From NCBI RefSeq assembly GCF_018403285.1, contig NZ_BOSJ01000004.1, positions 372,001 to 436,000 of the forward strand: a stretch of DNA of 64,000 nucleotides, in the 5' to 3' direction. The translations under genes and the position numbers were made by a program. Source of the stretch: Paenibacillus sp. J45TS6. GTDB taxonomy: Bacteria; Bacillota; Bacilli; Paenibacillales; Paenibacillaceae. Shown one piece after another: positions 43,759-52,414 of the stretch (its first letter is position 1; every line of letters starts with the position of its first letter). The notes under the pieces are model-generated. The model was given only the letters and a program-made list of their open reading frames with translations, made no database searches and was not told the origin of the DNA.

Positions 43759-45357
43759 TTGACAACTTTCTCAGAATTTAATTTGGAACCTAAGGTTCTA
43801 CAAGCTATTACAGAACTAGGATTCGAAGAAGCAACACCCATTCAATCTAAATCAATCCCATTAGCACTTGGCGGAAGTGATTTGATTGGACAAGCACAAA
43901 CAGGTACAGGAAAAACAGCTGCTTTTGGTATTCCACTCATCAGCAAAATCGACAAAACTGACGAAAAAATCCGTGCACTGATTATGGCACCTACCCGTGA
44001 ACTTGCTATTCAAGTAGCAGAAGAAATCGAGAAACTTTCTCGTTTTAAAGGGATCCGCACTCTTCCAATCTACGGCGGTCAAGATATCGTTCGCCAAATT
44101 CGCGCTTTGAAAAAGAAACCACAAGTGATTATCGGTACACCAGGTCGTTTGCTTGACCATATCAACCGTAAAACAATCAAACTTGAAGATGTACAAACTG
44201 TTGTACTGGACGAAGCTGATGAAATGCTGGATATGGGTTTCATGGAAGATATCCAATCGATCCTGAAACAAGTTCCAGACGAGCGTCAAACGATGTTGTT
44301 CTCGGCTACAATGCCTCCTAACATTCAAAAACTTGCACAACAATTCTTGAAAAACCCAGAGCACGTATCCGTTATTCCTAAACAAGTAAGCGCACCGCTT
44401 ATCGATCAATCTTATATCGAAGTACCTGAACGTCAAAAATTTGACGCGCTGAGCCGTTTGCTTGACATGGAATCTCCTGAGCTTGCTATCGTATTCGGTC
44501 GTACAAAACGTCGTGTAGATGAGCTTGCAGAAGCTTTGCAAAAACGTGGATACTCTGCAGATGGTCTGCATGGTGACCTTTCTCAGAATCAACGTGACGC
44601 TGTAATGCGTAAATTCCGTGATGGAAGCATTGATGTACTCGTAGCTACAGACGTAGCAGCTCGTGGACTTGACGTTTCTGGTGTAACACATGTAGTAAAC
44701 TTTGACCTTCCGCAAGACCCTGAGAGCTATGTTCACCGTATTGGTCGTACAGGCCGTGCAGGTAAAGAAGGTGCAGCTTACTCTTTCGTGACTCCGCGTG
44801 AGATTGATCATTTGCACTTCATCGAGCGTGTAACTCGTCACCGTATTCCGCGTAAACCGCTTCCTACACTTGCAGAAGCAATTGAAGGTAAACAACGTGT
44901 AACAGCAGAGCGTCTACTTGAAATTGTACAAGATGGTGAATTGAACGAGTACAAAGGAATTGCGATTCAAATGCTTGAGCAGTACGACTCTGTACAACTT
45001 TTGTCTGCAGCTCTTAAACTCCTTACAGGAGATAAAAAAGATGCAGCGATCGAACTTACACCTGAGGATCCGATTCGTGCTAAACGTCGTAAACCAGATG
45101 TTCGTTCTAGTGGACGTAAGCCTTCTGGCGGTTACGGTGGTAATCGTAGCGGCGGATACAATCGCGGTGGTAGCGGTAGTGGAAGCAGCAACAGAGGCGG
45201 ATACAACAGTGGTGGACGTAAAGAAGGCGGATATAATCGCGACCGTGATCGTGATCGCAAACCGCGTTCATATAGCAGTAATAACAGCGCTGGCAACAAC
45301 AGCAATAACAACAGCGGTGAGCGTAGACCTCGTCGTGAAGATTCTTCATTTGAATAA
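43759..45357 (+). CDS. cshA: DEAD-box RNA helicase CshA
   Basis: The 532-residue protein unwinds RNA in ribosome assembly, mRNA decay and cold adaptation. All DEAD-box motifs are present: Q motif [63 protein letters not shown] and [14 protein letters not shown] CshA-like dimerisation region (about 370-435) leads to a disordered basic tail of RGG-, GGY- and Asn-rich repeats (about 450-532) that should bind RNA. The start is TTG 43759, about 12 bases from AAGGAG, and the leader is long. Its codons are unusually uniform (for example CGT and GTA preference), as in highly expressed genes. Confidence 0.96.
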   Translation: MTTFSEFNLEPKVLQAITELGFEEATPIQSKSIPLALGGSDLIGQAQTGTGKTAAFGIPLISKIDKTDEKIRALIMAPTRELAIQVAEEIEKLSRFKGIRTLPIYGGQDIVRQIRALKKKPQVIIGTPGRLLDHINRKTIKLEDVQTVVLDEADEMLDMGFMEDIQSILKQVPDERQTMLFSATMPPNIQKLAQQFLKNPEHVSVIPKQVSAPLIDQSYIEVPERQKFDALSRLLDMESPELAIVFGRTKRRVDELAEALQKRGYSADGLHGDLSQNQRDAVMRKFRDGSIDVLVATDVAARGLDVSGVTHVVNFDLPQDPESYVHRIGRTGRAGKEGAAYSFVTPREIDHLHFIERVTRHRIPRKPLPTLAEAIEGKQRVTAERLLEIVQDGELNEYKGIAIQMLEQYDSVQLLSAALKLLTGDKKDAAIELTPEDPIRAKRRKPDVRSSGRKPSGGYGGNRSGGYNRGGSGSGSSNRGGYNSGGRKEGGYNRDRDRDRKPRSYSSNNSAGNNSNNNSGERRPRREDSSFE

Positions 45358-45371
45358 GATACAAAAAGAAG

Positions 45372-45400
45372 AAGACGAAGCATATGATGCTTCGTCTTTT
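45372..45400. terminator. Bidirectional terminator between cshA and the yjcZ-like gene
   Basis: AAGACGAAGCAT and ATGCTTCGTCTT form a perfect 12-bp stem with loop ATG, flanked by A and T runs on both sides. Confidence 0.9.
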
Positions 45401-45407
45401 CTGTTAT

Positions 45408-45533
45408 TTAACAGAAGAATGTTTTAGAAATAATGACAAGCAGAATGAATAAAACGAGAATCGTACCTGTGGAGAACCATTCAAAACCACCTGTACCACA
45501 ACCACCAACAACAGGACCACAGCCGTAAGACAT
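45408..45533 (-). CDS. YjcZ-like sporulation peptide
   Basis: This 41-residue protein is read on the minus strand from ATG 45533, behind TAAGGAGGTG. It starts MSYGCGPVVGGCG, a glycine- and cysteine-rich segment, and ends in a hydrophobic helix, ILVLFILLVIISKTFF. That is the layout of YjcZ family sporulation peptides, which occur in multiple copies in Bacillales and attach to membranes or spore layers. On the same strand CATAGGATA (45593-45585) matches the sigma-K -10 pattern CATAnnnTA, about 52 bases before the start, which suits late mother-cell expression. It shares a terminator with cshA. Confidence 0.85.
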   Translation of the reverse strand: MSYGCGPVVGGCGTGGFEWFSTGTILVLFILLVIISKTFFC

Positions 45534-45584
45534 CGCGTTCACCTCCTTACGATCAGAAGCTTGCTTTGCTCTTCTACTACACTT

Positions 45585-45593
45585 TATCCTATG
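45585..45593 (-). promoter_or_regulatory. Sigma-K-like -10 element for the yjcZ-like gene
   Basis: The minus strand reads CATAGGATA, fitting CATAnnnTA. The corresponding -35 (expected AC) is poor, so this is tentative. The rest of the gap from 45594 to 45955 shows no gene or clear RNA structure. Confidence 0.4.
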
Positions 45594-45955
45594 GACGAAT
45601 CAAGAAAAATGACTAGATATATGCCTAAAGGTCTAATAAATAGGCTTATACCTTTATATTTCAGCAAAATATACATTTTTTTATAAATGGGAAGCCTCGT
45701 ATTTGCCTGAGATGCTAGCTTTTCATTATAGTTATGCGGTATAGTTACTAGTAGAGATCACGAATAACTCTGGATTTTCTTGAGCGGTCAATTTACATTA
45801 TGAATGGATATTCTTTGCTAACAGAGCTGCGTTTGCCTTGTATTCATACATAATATAAAGCACTACTCGGATTCGAGAATCCGCATCTAAGATGATACAT
45901 GGGGCTGAATTTCGTTATAATTGGAATTTTTCCTGTGTGTAAGGAGGAGAAAAAT

Positions 45956-46732
45956 TTGGAGTTTAAGGGAGCAATGGGAGGCATATATCGCCTTACGGAA
46001 TGGATCACTAGATTTGCAGGGGCTAACCTGTTATGGGTACTCTGTGCTTCACCATTCTTTTTCTTTACGATTGTGAAGATTCTCGTTTTGGGGCAAGGGA
46101 TGGCGAATGAATCGATACAAATGAACTGGGCCATCGCAATCGTGGCACCGTTTACATTCTTTCCCGCGACAGCAGCCTTATTCAATGTAGTTCGTAAATG
46201 GGTCATGGGGGATGCTGATGTCCCTGTATTCAAAACCTTTTTTGCTGGTTACAAAGATAACTTTAAGCAAAGTATGATAGGCGGTATTTTCTATACCATT
46301 CTATTTGTTGTGATGTATTTGGATTATACCGTATACATGACACAATTTAAGAATTTGCAGTTAATTGGTATTATTATGCTGATTCTATTACTATTACTTG
46401 GTGTTTCTATGTTTAACTTCTTTTCGATGGTGGTTCATTATCACATGTCGATTGGACTCATCATTAAGAATGCTGTGCTCATTACGTTAATCCGTCCCTT
46501 CCGCGTATTCTCAACTCTGCTTGGAGCGGGATTAGTAAGTTATATTGGTGCACAGTATCCAGCATTATTCTTTTTCTTTATTGGCAGCGTAATTGCATGG
46601 TTTGCTTTCTTTAATTTCTACGCTACTTTCACCAAAATGCAGGAACAAATAGAGAAAATGCAAGCAGATCAGGCAGATGAAGAGGGAATTCAAGAAGAAT
46701 CATCCTCTGAGTCACGCACAGAATTGAAATAA
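45956..46732 (+). CDS. YesL-like (DUF624) membrane protein
   Basis: The 258-residue protein has about five membrane helices, with the DUF624/YesL layout: an N-terminal GGIYRLTEWITRFAGANLLWVLCASPFF segment, a central ATAALFNVVRKWVMGDADVPVFKTFFAGYKDNFKQS segment and an acidic C-terminal tail. DUF624 proteins accompany sugar-utilisation genes in Bacillus, but this one stands alone. I chose TTG 45956, six bases after AAGGAGGAG; an ATG at 45899 lies before that site and gives a non-family extension. Function is unknown. Confidence 0.85.
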   Translation: MEFKGAMGGIYRLTEWITRFAGANLLWVLCASPFFFFTIVKILVLGQGMANESIQMNWAIAIVAPFTFFPATAALFNVVRKWVMGDADVPVFKTFFAGYKDNFKQSMIGGIFYTILFVVMYLDYTVYMTQFKNLQLIGIIMLILLLLLGVSMFNFFSMVVHYHMSIGLIIKNAVLITLIRPFRVFSTLLGAGLVSYIGAQYPALFFFFIGSVIAWFAFFNFYATFTKMQEQIEKMQADQADEEGIQEESSSESRTELK

Positions 46733-46768
46733 GAAGAGTCGTGATGATTAGCATATTCTGTTTTCTTA

Positions 46769-46797
46769 TTTACTTTTACATGGAATAGCGCTATAAT
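46769..46797 (+). promoter_or_regulatory. Promoter of the 6S-like RNA gene
   Basis: TTTACT (46769-46774) and a perfect TATAAT (46792-46797) are 17 bases apart. The start would fall near 46804, at the base of the long hairpin that follows. Confidence 0.7.
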
Positions 46798-46803
46798 TGT
46801 TTC

Positions 46804-46995
46804 TACATCCTGCGATGTTCGTATCGGTTATTCGTTGTTTTTGAACCAATGACTATGTCTCGGGAGATCAAACGAGGTGCGGCTGAAACGCCCTGTCTAT
46901 ATGACATGGGGACTTCATAACCAGCTCTGAGATCACCCACCTGCTATCGCAGGTTCAGAAGACAATATAATCGGACGGCATTTGCGGGAATCCTT
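46804..46995 (+). ncRNA. ssrS: Probable 6S RNA
   Basis: This non-coding stretch has its own promoter and terminator and folds as an irregular rod of about 180 bases. Paired blocks are 46809-46813 with 46984-46988, CGGTTAT 46825-46831 with ATAATCG 46967-46973, 46835-46838 with 46962-46965, then after an open central loop 46858-46866 with 46925-46932, GAGGT 46874-46878 with ACTTC 46912-46916, and a terminal helix 46891-46897 with 46903-46910. A perfect hairpin, ACCTGC-TATC-GCAGGT, sits on the 3' side of the central loop. Rod plus central bubble plus 3'-side hairpin is the form of 6S RNA, which binds the housekeeping RNA polymerase. The call rests on structure only. Confidence 0.7.
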
Positions 46996-47008
46996 TTCAG
47001 GATTTAAG

Positions 47009-47054
47009 AAACATCTCCACGTACTCTGTAAGGGTGCTTTGAGATGTTTTTTTA
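47009..47054 (+). terminator. Terminator of the 6S-like RNA gene
   Basis: AAACATCTC pairs with GAGATGTTT, with an inner CAC/GTG, followed by TTTT. The bases from 47055 to 47226 carry no gene and only the leader of the next one. Confidence 0.85.
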
Positions 47055-47226
47055 GTTTTATTAGAAATGGTGAATAGACAGCAGCTCATCAGTCTTCCCG
47101 TTCTAATTACGAATCGATTTTATTATAATTACATAGGTTGTTTCTGCTCACTTTTGTTCTGCGATAGAGAATGTTACACTAGACTAAAGAAAAAAGGGAG
47201 CGGCTATATATAAAGGGGGAAGAGTC

Positions 47227-47622
47227 TTGTCACTCAAAAGAACACTTGTCGGTATTATCCGCAGTATGGAAGGAACAAGCGATCGAGCTAAGGATCCCAA
47301 AATGAAAACGCGTTACTATAACTTGTCTAGAGACAAAGCATGGGATGAAATTTCCTCTCTAATGAAGAAGATACCTGGCTACAAAGTACTTCACGAGGTT
47401 CCTTCTGTGGGTGAAATTACGATGGAGAAACGCACTACATTTGGTCGTACATTAGATATTACGGTGACTTTAATTCAAGTGACACCTGTCCGTACGGCGG
47501 TTGATATTTATTCTGCTTCAAAAGGTTCATTAGGGGATCTTGGAGCGAATTATCGAATTATACTTCAAATTTTTGATATTATTGATAAGAAGCTCTCCAG
47601 GTATAAAGTAACCGGAGAATAA
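47227..47622 (+). CDS. DUF1499-like small protein
   Basis: The 131-residue soluble protein resembles DUF1499: a central strand pattern, EITMEKRTTFGRTLDITVTLIQV, and the C-terminal VDIYSASKGSLGDLGANYRIILQIFDIIDK, close to the family's D-x-R-S-x-S-R-x-G-x-x-D-L-G-x-N-x-x-R-I motif. The start is TTG 47227, behind AAAGGGGGAAG. The family has no known activity. The gene stands alone with a bidirectional terminator shared with the convergent tpx gene. Confidence 0.8.
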   Translation: MSLKRTLVGIIRSMEGTSDRAKDPKMKTRYYNLSRDKAWDEISSLMKKIPGYKVLHEVPSVGEITMEKRTTFGRTLDITVTLIQVTPVRTAVDIYSASKGSLGDLGANYRIILQIFDIIDKKLSRYKVTGE

Positions 47623-47624
47623 AA

Positions 47625-47666
47625 TAAAAAGCGAGCAAGGACAAGTCCTCGTTCGCTTTTTTTGTG
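47625..47666. terminator. Bidirectional terminator between DUF1499 gene and tpx
   Basis: AAAAAGCGA..AGGAC pairs with TCCT..TCGCTTTTTTT around AAG with a small internal loop. Confidence 0.88.
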
Positions 47667-47675
47667 TGACAGGAA

Positions 47676-48194
47676 TTACAAAAGTTCTTTCACTGCTTGA
47701 ATTGCTGTTTCATAGTTAGGTGGCTCTGTCATTTCTGCCAGATACTCAACATATGTAATTTTGTCGTTTGCATCAATAACAAAAATAGAACGCATATCAA
47801 GTGCGAATTCTTTAATGAGAACACCATATGCTTTGCCAAAGGAGTTCGTTTTGTAATCCGAAAGGGTTACCACTTTATCCACGCCAGCTGCACCGCACCA
47901 ACGAGCTTGAGCAAAAGGTAGATCTGCGCTTACTGTTAAAATGACTACATTCTCTCCAAGAGAAGCAGCCTCTTCATTGAAACGGCGAGTTTGTGCATCG
48001 CACACACCCGTATCAAGGGAAGGAACGACGCTGATCAGTTTGACTTTTCCAGCATAGTCCGAAAGATTTACTTCAGTAAGCAAGTCTTTGTTTAGTGTAA
48101 AGTCGGGAGCTTGATCCCCCACTTTCAGTTCAGGTCCGATCAGTGTGAGAGGACTACCTTTAAATGTGGCTACGCCACTACGTTCTTGGGACAT
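47676..48194 (-). CDS. tpx: Thiol peroxidase
   Basis: The 172-residue protein is an atypical 2-Cys peroxiredoxin that reduces hydrogen peroxide and organic peroxides using thioredoxin. Peroxidatic C65 sits in PSLDTGVCD and resolving C100 in ARWCGA, 35 residues apart as usual for Tpx; the N-terminal [10 protein letters not shown] motif is typical. CAAGGAGG lies about nine bases upstream of ATG 48194. It is transcribed alone, divergent from the rhomboid gene across 101 bases. Confidence 0.97.
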   Translation of the reverse strand: MSQERSGVATFKGSPLTLIGPELKVGDQAPDFTLNKDLLTEVNLSDYAGKVKLISVVPSLDTGVCDAQTRRFNEEAASLGENVVILTVSADLPFAQARWCGAAGVDKVVTLSDYKTNSFGKAYGVLIKEFALDMRSIFVIDANDKITYVEYLAEMTEPPNYETAIQAVKELL

Positions 48195-48295
48195 CTATGT
48201 CTACCTCCTTGAAATTGGTTATCTTCATACTTATCTATTATAATCGTATTAACAAGTTTATGTCCAATGTAGTGCATTTAAGAAAGGGTGTAGTT

Positions 48296-48916
48296 ATGAT
48301 TTTTTTGCGTTATGAAAACTGGAAAGGGTACATAAAGTATTATCCGATAACCACGTTACTACTTGCAGCTAACGTCATTATGTTTATGGTATTAGTCTTT
48401 AATGGCGGATCGGAGAATCCATACACCTTATTAAAGTTTGGAGCTTTAGCTAATATCCCTCCTTTGAATGAGGAAGTATGGCGCTTGTTCGCTTCGATGT
48501 TCCTTCATTCTGGATTTAGTCATTTGTTCTTTAATTGTTTTGCATTGCTGGTATTTGCACCGCCGCTGGAGAGATTACTCGGTTGGTGGAAATATGCTTT
48601 TTTATACTTAGCAAGTGGTTTTATTGGTAATTTAATCACACAGGGTTATTATAATAACCTATCGTCACCAACGTATGCGGTGGGAGCATCAGGTGCAATC
48701 TATGGTGTCTATGGTGCATTTTTATATATAGCTATTTTCCAGCGTAACAAGATGGATGAAGCCTCAAGGAAAGTGATGTTTACCATTTTAGGATTCGGTA
48801 TTATTTTTTCTTTGGGTGTAGCCAATATTAATTTAGTTGCTCACTTTGGCGGGCTGATTGCTGGATTTTTCATATACGGGTTACTAATTAGATTATTTAA
48901 ACAGAAGCATCGTTGA
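48296..48916 (+). CDS. Rhomboid family intramembrane serine protease
   Basis: The 206-residue protein has six membrane helices. The catalytic dyad is S132 in GASGAIYG and H183 in NLVAHFGG, and the membrane-dipping WRLFASMFLHSGFSHLFFN loop with its His/Asn pair is also present. Rhomboids cut membrane proteins within or near their helices; the substrate here is unknown. It lacks the C-terminal TPR domain of B. subtilis GluP and is nearer the short core form. ATG 48296 follows AAGAAAGGGTG; the longer frame from 48164 overlaps the divergent tpx gene start and is rejected. Confidence 0.93.
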   Translation: MIFLRYENWKGYIKYYPITTLLLAANVIMFMVLVFNGGSENPYTLLKFGALANIPPLNEEVWRLFASMFLHSGFSHLFFNCFALLVFAPPLERLLGWWKYAFLYLASGFIGNLITQGYYNNLSSPTYAVGASGAIYGVYGAFLYIAIFQRNKMDEASRKVMFTILGFGIIFSLGVANINLVAHFGGLIAGFFIYGLLIRLFKQKHR

Positions 48917-49004
48917 TTCATTTGTGCTTGCATGATACAGTAGAGTCAAGAAGAGTATCCTTGGTATACTTGGATGGTTTTAGTAGATTGGAGCGATTAA
49001 ACGA

Positions 49005-49916
49005 GTGGAACTACGACAGTTGCAGTACTTTTTAAAGGTTGCACAGAAAGAACACGTGACTCAAGCTGCGGAAGAGCTTCATGTAGCTCAGTCCGCAGTA
49101 AGTCGCCAGATTCATCATCTTGAAGAGGAACTCGGAGTCGACTTGTTTATGCACAAGGGAAGAAATTTGCAACTTACTCCTGTGGGACAATTATTCTGTA
49201 AAAGAGTTGAGGGGATTCTTAAGGATTTGGATCGGGCTGTTGGTGAGGTGCATGAATTTTCGGACCCTGAAAAAGGGGAAATTCGTATTGGTTTCCCGCA
49301 TAGTCTTGGTATCCACCTTATTCCTTCTGTCGTTTCGGAGTTTAGAAAGCGCTATCCTAATGTGAAGTTTAAGTTTAAACAAGGTATGTACCCAACATTG
49401 ATTAGAGATGTATTATCTTCAGAAGTAGATCTAGCGTTTATTTCTCCTTTTCCTGAAAAACATGAGCAGATCGGCGGGGATGTCGTTCTTACAGAAGAGT
49501 TGTATGCCATTTTACCACAAAACCACCCGCTTGCTGGAGAAGAAAGCATTCGATTGGAACAATTAAAGGAAGATAAGTTTATCTTATTTAGCAAAGGTTA
49601 TTCTCTAAGGCCGATCGTATGGCATGCTTGTTTAGAAGCAGGATTTACTCCGAGGATTGCATTTGAAGGAGAAGAGACCGATGCAATACGTGGTCTTGTA
49701 GCAGCTGGGATGGGAGTGAGTGTTCTTCCGGAAATGGCCTTATTTCAAACTAACCCGCTTCAACCTGCTAGAGTAAGGTTATCAAGCCCAAGAGTAACTC
49801 GTTCCATCGGACTTATTCATCGAAATGATGAGAAGCTACCGCTCGTTGCGCAGTCTTTCCGGTCATTTTTACTTGATTACTTTGGCTTAGAAAATAACAA
49901 AACCCCAGTCAATTAA
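49005..49916 (+). CDS. LysR family regulator, GltC-like
   Basis: The 303-residue protein has an N-terminal LysR winged helix (about 1-60), with MELRQLQYFLKVAQKEHVTQAAEELHVAQSAVSRQIHHLEEELGV, and a two-lobed periplasmic-binding-like effector domain. Sequence runs such as IGFPHSLGIHLIPSVVSEF, FILFSKGYSLR and EGEETDAIRGLVAAGMGVSVLPE match B. subtilis GltC, activator of glutamate synthase. No gltAB genes are adjacent, so the target is uncertain. The start is GTG 49005, behind TTGGAGCG. Its last codons form the left arm of the terminator. Confidence 0.88.
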   Translation: MELRQLQYFLKVAQKEHVTQAAEELHVAQSAVSRQIHHLEEELGVDLFMHKGRNLQLTPVGQLFCKRVEGILKDLDRAVGEVHEFSDPEKGEIRIGFPHSLGIHLIPSVVSEFRKRYPNVKFKFKQGMYPTLIRDVLSSEVDLAFISPFPEKHEQIGGDVVLTEELYAILPQNHPLAGEESIRLEQLKEDKFILFSKGYSLRPIVWHACLEAGFTPRIAFEGEETDAIRGLVAAGMGVSVLPEMALFQTNPLQPARVRLSSPRVTRSIGLIHRNDEKLPLVAQSFRSFLLDYFGLENNKTPVN

Positions 49917-49928
49917 GACTGGGGTTCT
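49899..49928. terminator. Terminator overlapping the end of the LysR gene
   Basis: AACCCCAGTC (49901-49910) pairs perfectly with GACTGGGGTT (49917-49926). The stop codon TAA of the LysR gene is in the loop. It serves the convergent YugP gene (stop at 49939) as well. Confidence 0.9.
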
Positions 49929-49938
49929 TATATATTCG

Positions 49939-50613
49939 CTATTCACGGTTGCTTGTGAAGATCGCAATATATCTAATAAGCTCAAGCAGTGAGATAAGAG
50001 CAGCTGCAACATAAGTCAGGGCTGCGGCATTAAGAACTTTACCAACGCCACGTTCTTCTTCTCTCTGGATATATCCTTCTTGTACAATAATGTCGCGAGC
50101 ACGGTTGCTGGCATTAAATTCAACGGGAAGGGTAATCAATTGAAAAGCTACCGTTACCGAGAAGAAAATGATACCAATACCAATTAAGTTAAATGCATTA
50201 AAGAGAAATCCACCCAAAATAAGAAATGGTGCAATACCGGATGCGAAGTTCACGACTGGGAAAATTTTGTGACGCAATACGAGCATTGGATAATGTTCTT
50301 TATGCTGAATCGCGTGACCTACCTCGTGAGATGCAACAGAGATGGCTGAAATCGATCTTTCGTAGTACACTGGCTCTGACAGACGAACCACACGGTGAAT
50401 CGGATCATAGTGGTCAGAAAGAGCTCCCCGCACAGGCTCAATCGGTACATCATGAAGTCCATTGAGATCGAGCATGCGTCTTGCAACATCATAGCCCGTC
50501 ATTCCTGTTGTGTTTTCCACTTTAGCCCATTTGTTAAAGGTACCTTTTACTCGGAATTGGGCCCAAAGTGACAATATAAATGCAACGATAATTAGAACAT
50601 ACAGAAATCCCAT
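49939..50613 (-). CDS. YugP family zinc metallopeptidase
   Basis: The 224-residue membrane protein has one helix at the N terminus (about 3-19), the zinc motif HEVGH (residues 96-100) facing the cytoplasm or membrane surface, two helices near 115-165, and a last helix at the end. This is the DUF1256-unrelated YugP/Zn-peptidase 2 family, possibly acting on membrane proteins. AGGTAA lies upstream of ATG 50613. A MerR-type regulator gene lies 28 bases upstream on the same strand, so the two form a likely operon. Confidence 0.9.
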   Translation of the reverse strand: MGFLYVLIIVAFILSLWAQFRVKGTFNKWAKVENTTGMTGYDVARRMLDLNGLHDVPIEPVRGALSDHYDPIHRVVRLSEPVYYERSISAISVASHEVGHAIQHKEHYPMLVLRHKIFPVVNFASGIAPFLILGGFLFNAFNLIGIGIIFFSVTVAFQLITLPVEFNASNRARDIIVQEGYIQREEERGVGKVLNAAALTYVAAALISLLELIRYIAIFTSNRE

Positions 50614-50641
50614 AAATTTACCTCCATACTATTATGAATAA

Positions 50642-51070
50642 CTACATCATGGAGCTTTCAAGCAAAATCTTCAGTGCTTCCATACAAGCGGCACTTTTCG
50701 TTAATAACCCTGCAACGACTTTGCGCTGATGGGTAGGTTTCATGTCTTGAAGGAGAGGTTTTAGTTCATTCATTTCTCGTTCAAGCTGCTGTACATGAAT
50801 TTCCAGACTGTTAAGTTTGCTTGTAACCTGCTCATTCGAGGAAACAGAGCTCCATTTTTCTAAAGACTGTTTAATCTCATCGAGACTATACTTCTCTAGT
50901 TTCATCTGGATAATACGTTCTAGACGAGACAAGGTTTCATGATTGTATAATCTATAGTTTTTTTGTGTACGTTGCTCTGGCGTAATCAGCCCAAGCTTCG
51001 TGTAATAGTCAATCGTACGTTCACTGACACCGGCAGCTTTCGACAATTCACCGATTCGATACAGCTTCAT
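50642..51070 (-). CDS. MerR family transcriptional regulator
   Basis: The 142-residue protein has a typical MerR winged helix (about 1-70), MKLYRIGELSKAAGVSERTIDYYTKLGLI, and a coiled-coil dimerisation helix (about 75-115), but it lacks the cysteines of metal-sensing members. I use ATG 51070; GTG 51091 is in frame with AGGGAAAGG next to it and would add seven residues. The YugP peptidase gene follows directly and is the obvious co-transcribed partner. Its signal is unknown. Confidence 0.88.
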   Translation of the reverse strand: MKLYRIGELSKAAGVSERTIDYYTKLGLITPEQRTQKNYRLYNHETLSRLERIIQMKLEKYSLDEIKQSLEKWSSVSSNEQVTSKLNSLEIHVQQLEREMNELKPLLQDMKPTHQRKVVAGLLTKSAACMEALKILLESSMM

Positions 51071-51208
51071 ATCCCCATCGAGAACACTCACCTTTCCCTA
51101 TTCAATAAACAATATGATACATGATGAAGAACCGTACAGTCAAACGTTACACTTTTTAGGTCATTATATACACTTGCTCTCATAATTAGTCAAAAAAATA
51201 AACGAAAA

Positions 51209-51222
51209 TGGAAACGATTTCA
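51209..51222 (+). promoter_or_regulatory. Cre-like catabolite-repression site
   Basis: TGGAAACGATTTCA fits the CcpA operator pattern TGNAANCGNTNNCA in full. It lies in the 297-base gap between the MerR gene and the nucleotidyltransferase gene, 159 bases before the latter's start, and could act on either direction. Confidence 0.5.
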
Positions 51223-51367
51223 TTTAGAGATATACATTGTAAATATGATGTGGTGATGATTATAATCTTAATGATAAATAATTTCTTGTTTGATGTTAAT
51301 TTATATGACATATATATACCAACTTTTGAATGAGGGCTCTATGCAAAAAGGACAGGAGGCAGGAAAT

Positions 51368-52414
51368 ATGGATAACCTGGAAAATGTGGATTCCGCCTTT
51401 ACATTGAAGCAAGCTCGAATGAAGAAACAAGAGGAATTACAAAATGATATAGATCAAATAAATATACTGGACTGGTATCAACGCGTTAATGATTTGCATG
51501 ATGCCATTGCGGAGAAAGCGATAGAACTTACAGAAAAAGAAATGCGGGAAGAGGGTTATGGTCAGGCACCCGTTCCTTATGCTTTCGTTGTATTTGGCAG
51601 CTCTGGAAGAGGGGAAGCTACGCTGTGGAGCGATCAGGATAACGGACTTATTATCAGTGATGAAAGGCATCCAGACAAAGAACGTTTTTTCAAAGAGTTT
51701 GGTATAAGACTAAGCAATATGCTGGAGTCAGCAGGTTATGCTAAATGTGAAGGAAAAGTAATGTGTTCTGAAGCATTATGGGCAAGAACGCTCTCTTCCT
51801 GGAGGGAGCAGCTTAGTGAATGGTCGAATGACTTACAATGGGAACCGGTACGCTACTATATTATTGCTGCTGATATGAGGCATGTTGAGGGAGATCTCAC
51901 TTTATCCCATCAGTTTCAGGAATATTTTTCTTTCCTATTTGAATCCACGCCTGATCTGGCTGCGGCTGTATTACGTAACACGGTAAGGCATAAGGCTACC
52001 TTAAATATCCTTGGTCAAGTAGTGAAGGAACGTTTTGGGGAACATGCTGGGGGATTTGATGTGAAATACGGTATGTATATTCCGCTTGTGAACAGCGGGC
52101 GCTATTACGCTTTACAGCACGGTCTAAAAGAGACAAATACACTTCAGCGCCTAAAGAAACTTTCGACTCTTGAAGCAGCTCCGTCCAATCTCATTGAATC
52201 CTGTGAAAAAGCATTCTTGATTGCACTGCATTTAAGAAGAAGCGCTCAGATGAAGGAAGATCATGGGGTATTATCAAGCAGCGGATATATTGATCAGGAT
52301 CAGTTAAAAGAGAGGAACACTTTAGATAAACTGAGACTAGGGCTGTCTGCTGTCAAGAAAATTCACCGGAATCTGCAAAGACAACTTCGATTTGTCGAGA
52401 GGGGCCGTCTATGA
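51368..52414 (+). CDS. Putative nucleotidyltransferase (DUF294-type)
   Basis: The 348-residue cytoplasmic protein has a helical N terminus, then a GlnD-like nucleotidyltransferase core with FVVFGSSGRGEATLWSDQDNGLI (G-S-x-G-R-x-E plus S-D-x-D, near 75-97) and a C-terminal helical DUF294_C region. Relatives lie beside CBS or cyclic-nucleotide-binding domains; here those are missing. ATG 51368 follows AGGAGG by eight bases; frames from 51290 include that site as coding and are rejected. It overlaps the next gene by four bases (ATGA), so it works with an exonuclease. The substrate is unknown. Confidence 0.85.
   Translation: MDNLENVDSAFTLKQARMKKQEELQNDIDQINILDWYQRVNDLHDAIAEKAIELTEKEMREEGYGQAPVPYAFVVFGSSGRGEATLWSDQDNGLIISDERHPDKERFFKEFGIRLSNMLESAGYAKCEGKVMCSEALWARTLSSWREQLSEWSNDLQWEPVRYYIIAADMRHVEGDLTLSHQFQEYFSFLFESTPDLAAAVLRNTVRHKATLNILGQVVKERFGEHAGGFDVKYGMYIPLVNSGRYYALQHGLKETNTLQRLKKLSTLEAAPSNLIESCEKAFLIALHLRRSAQMKEDHGVLSSSGYIDQDQLKERNTLDKLRLGLSAVKKIHRNLQRQLRFVERGRL

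Noticed and set aside
43861-44895. Open frame of 344 codons antisense to cshA
   Set aside because: It mirrors the strongly biased codons of cshA (few stop triplets on the opposite strand), has an odd Cys/Thr/Phe-rich composition, no ribosome binding site and no recognisable domain.
44960-45427. Second frame of 155 codons in the cshA tail
   Set aside because: It arises from the repeated Gly/Arg/Asn codons of the RGG-type tail read in another frame, giving a low-complexity Ala/Val string.
46804-46995. Lysine-riboswitch-like segment GAGGTGC within the 6S-like RNA
   Set aside because: The short match is isolated; the remaining lysine-box core is missing and the gene has its own terminator well before the next coding region.
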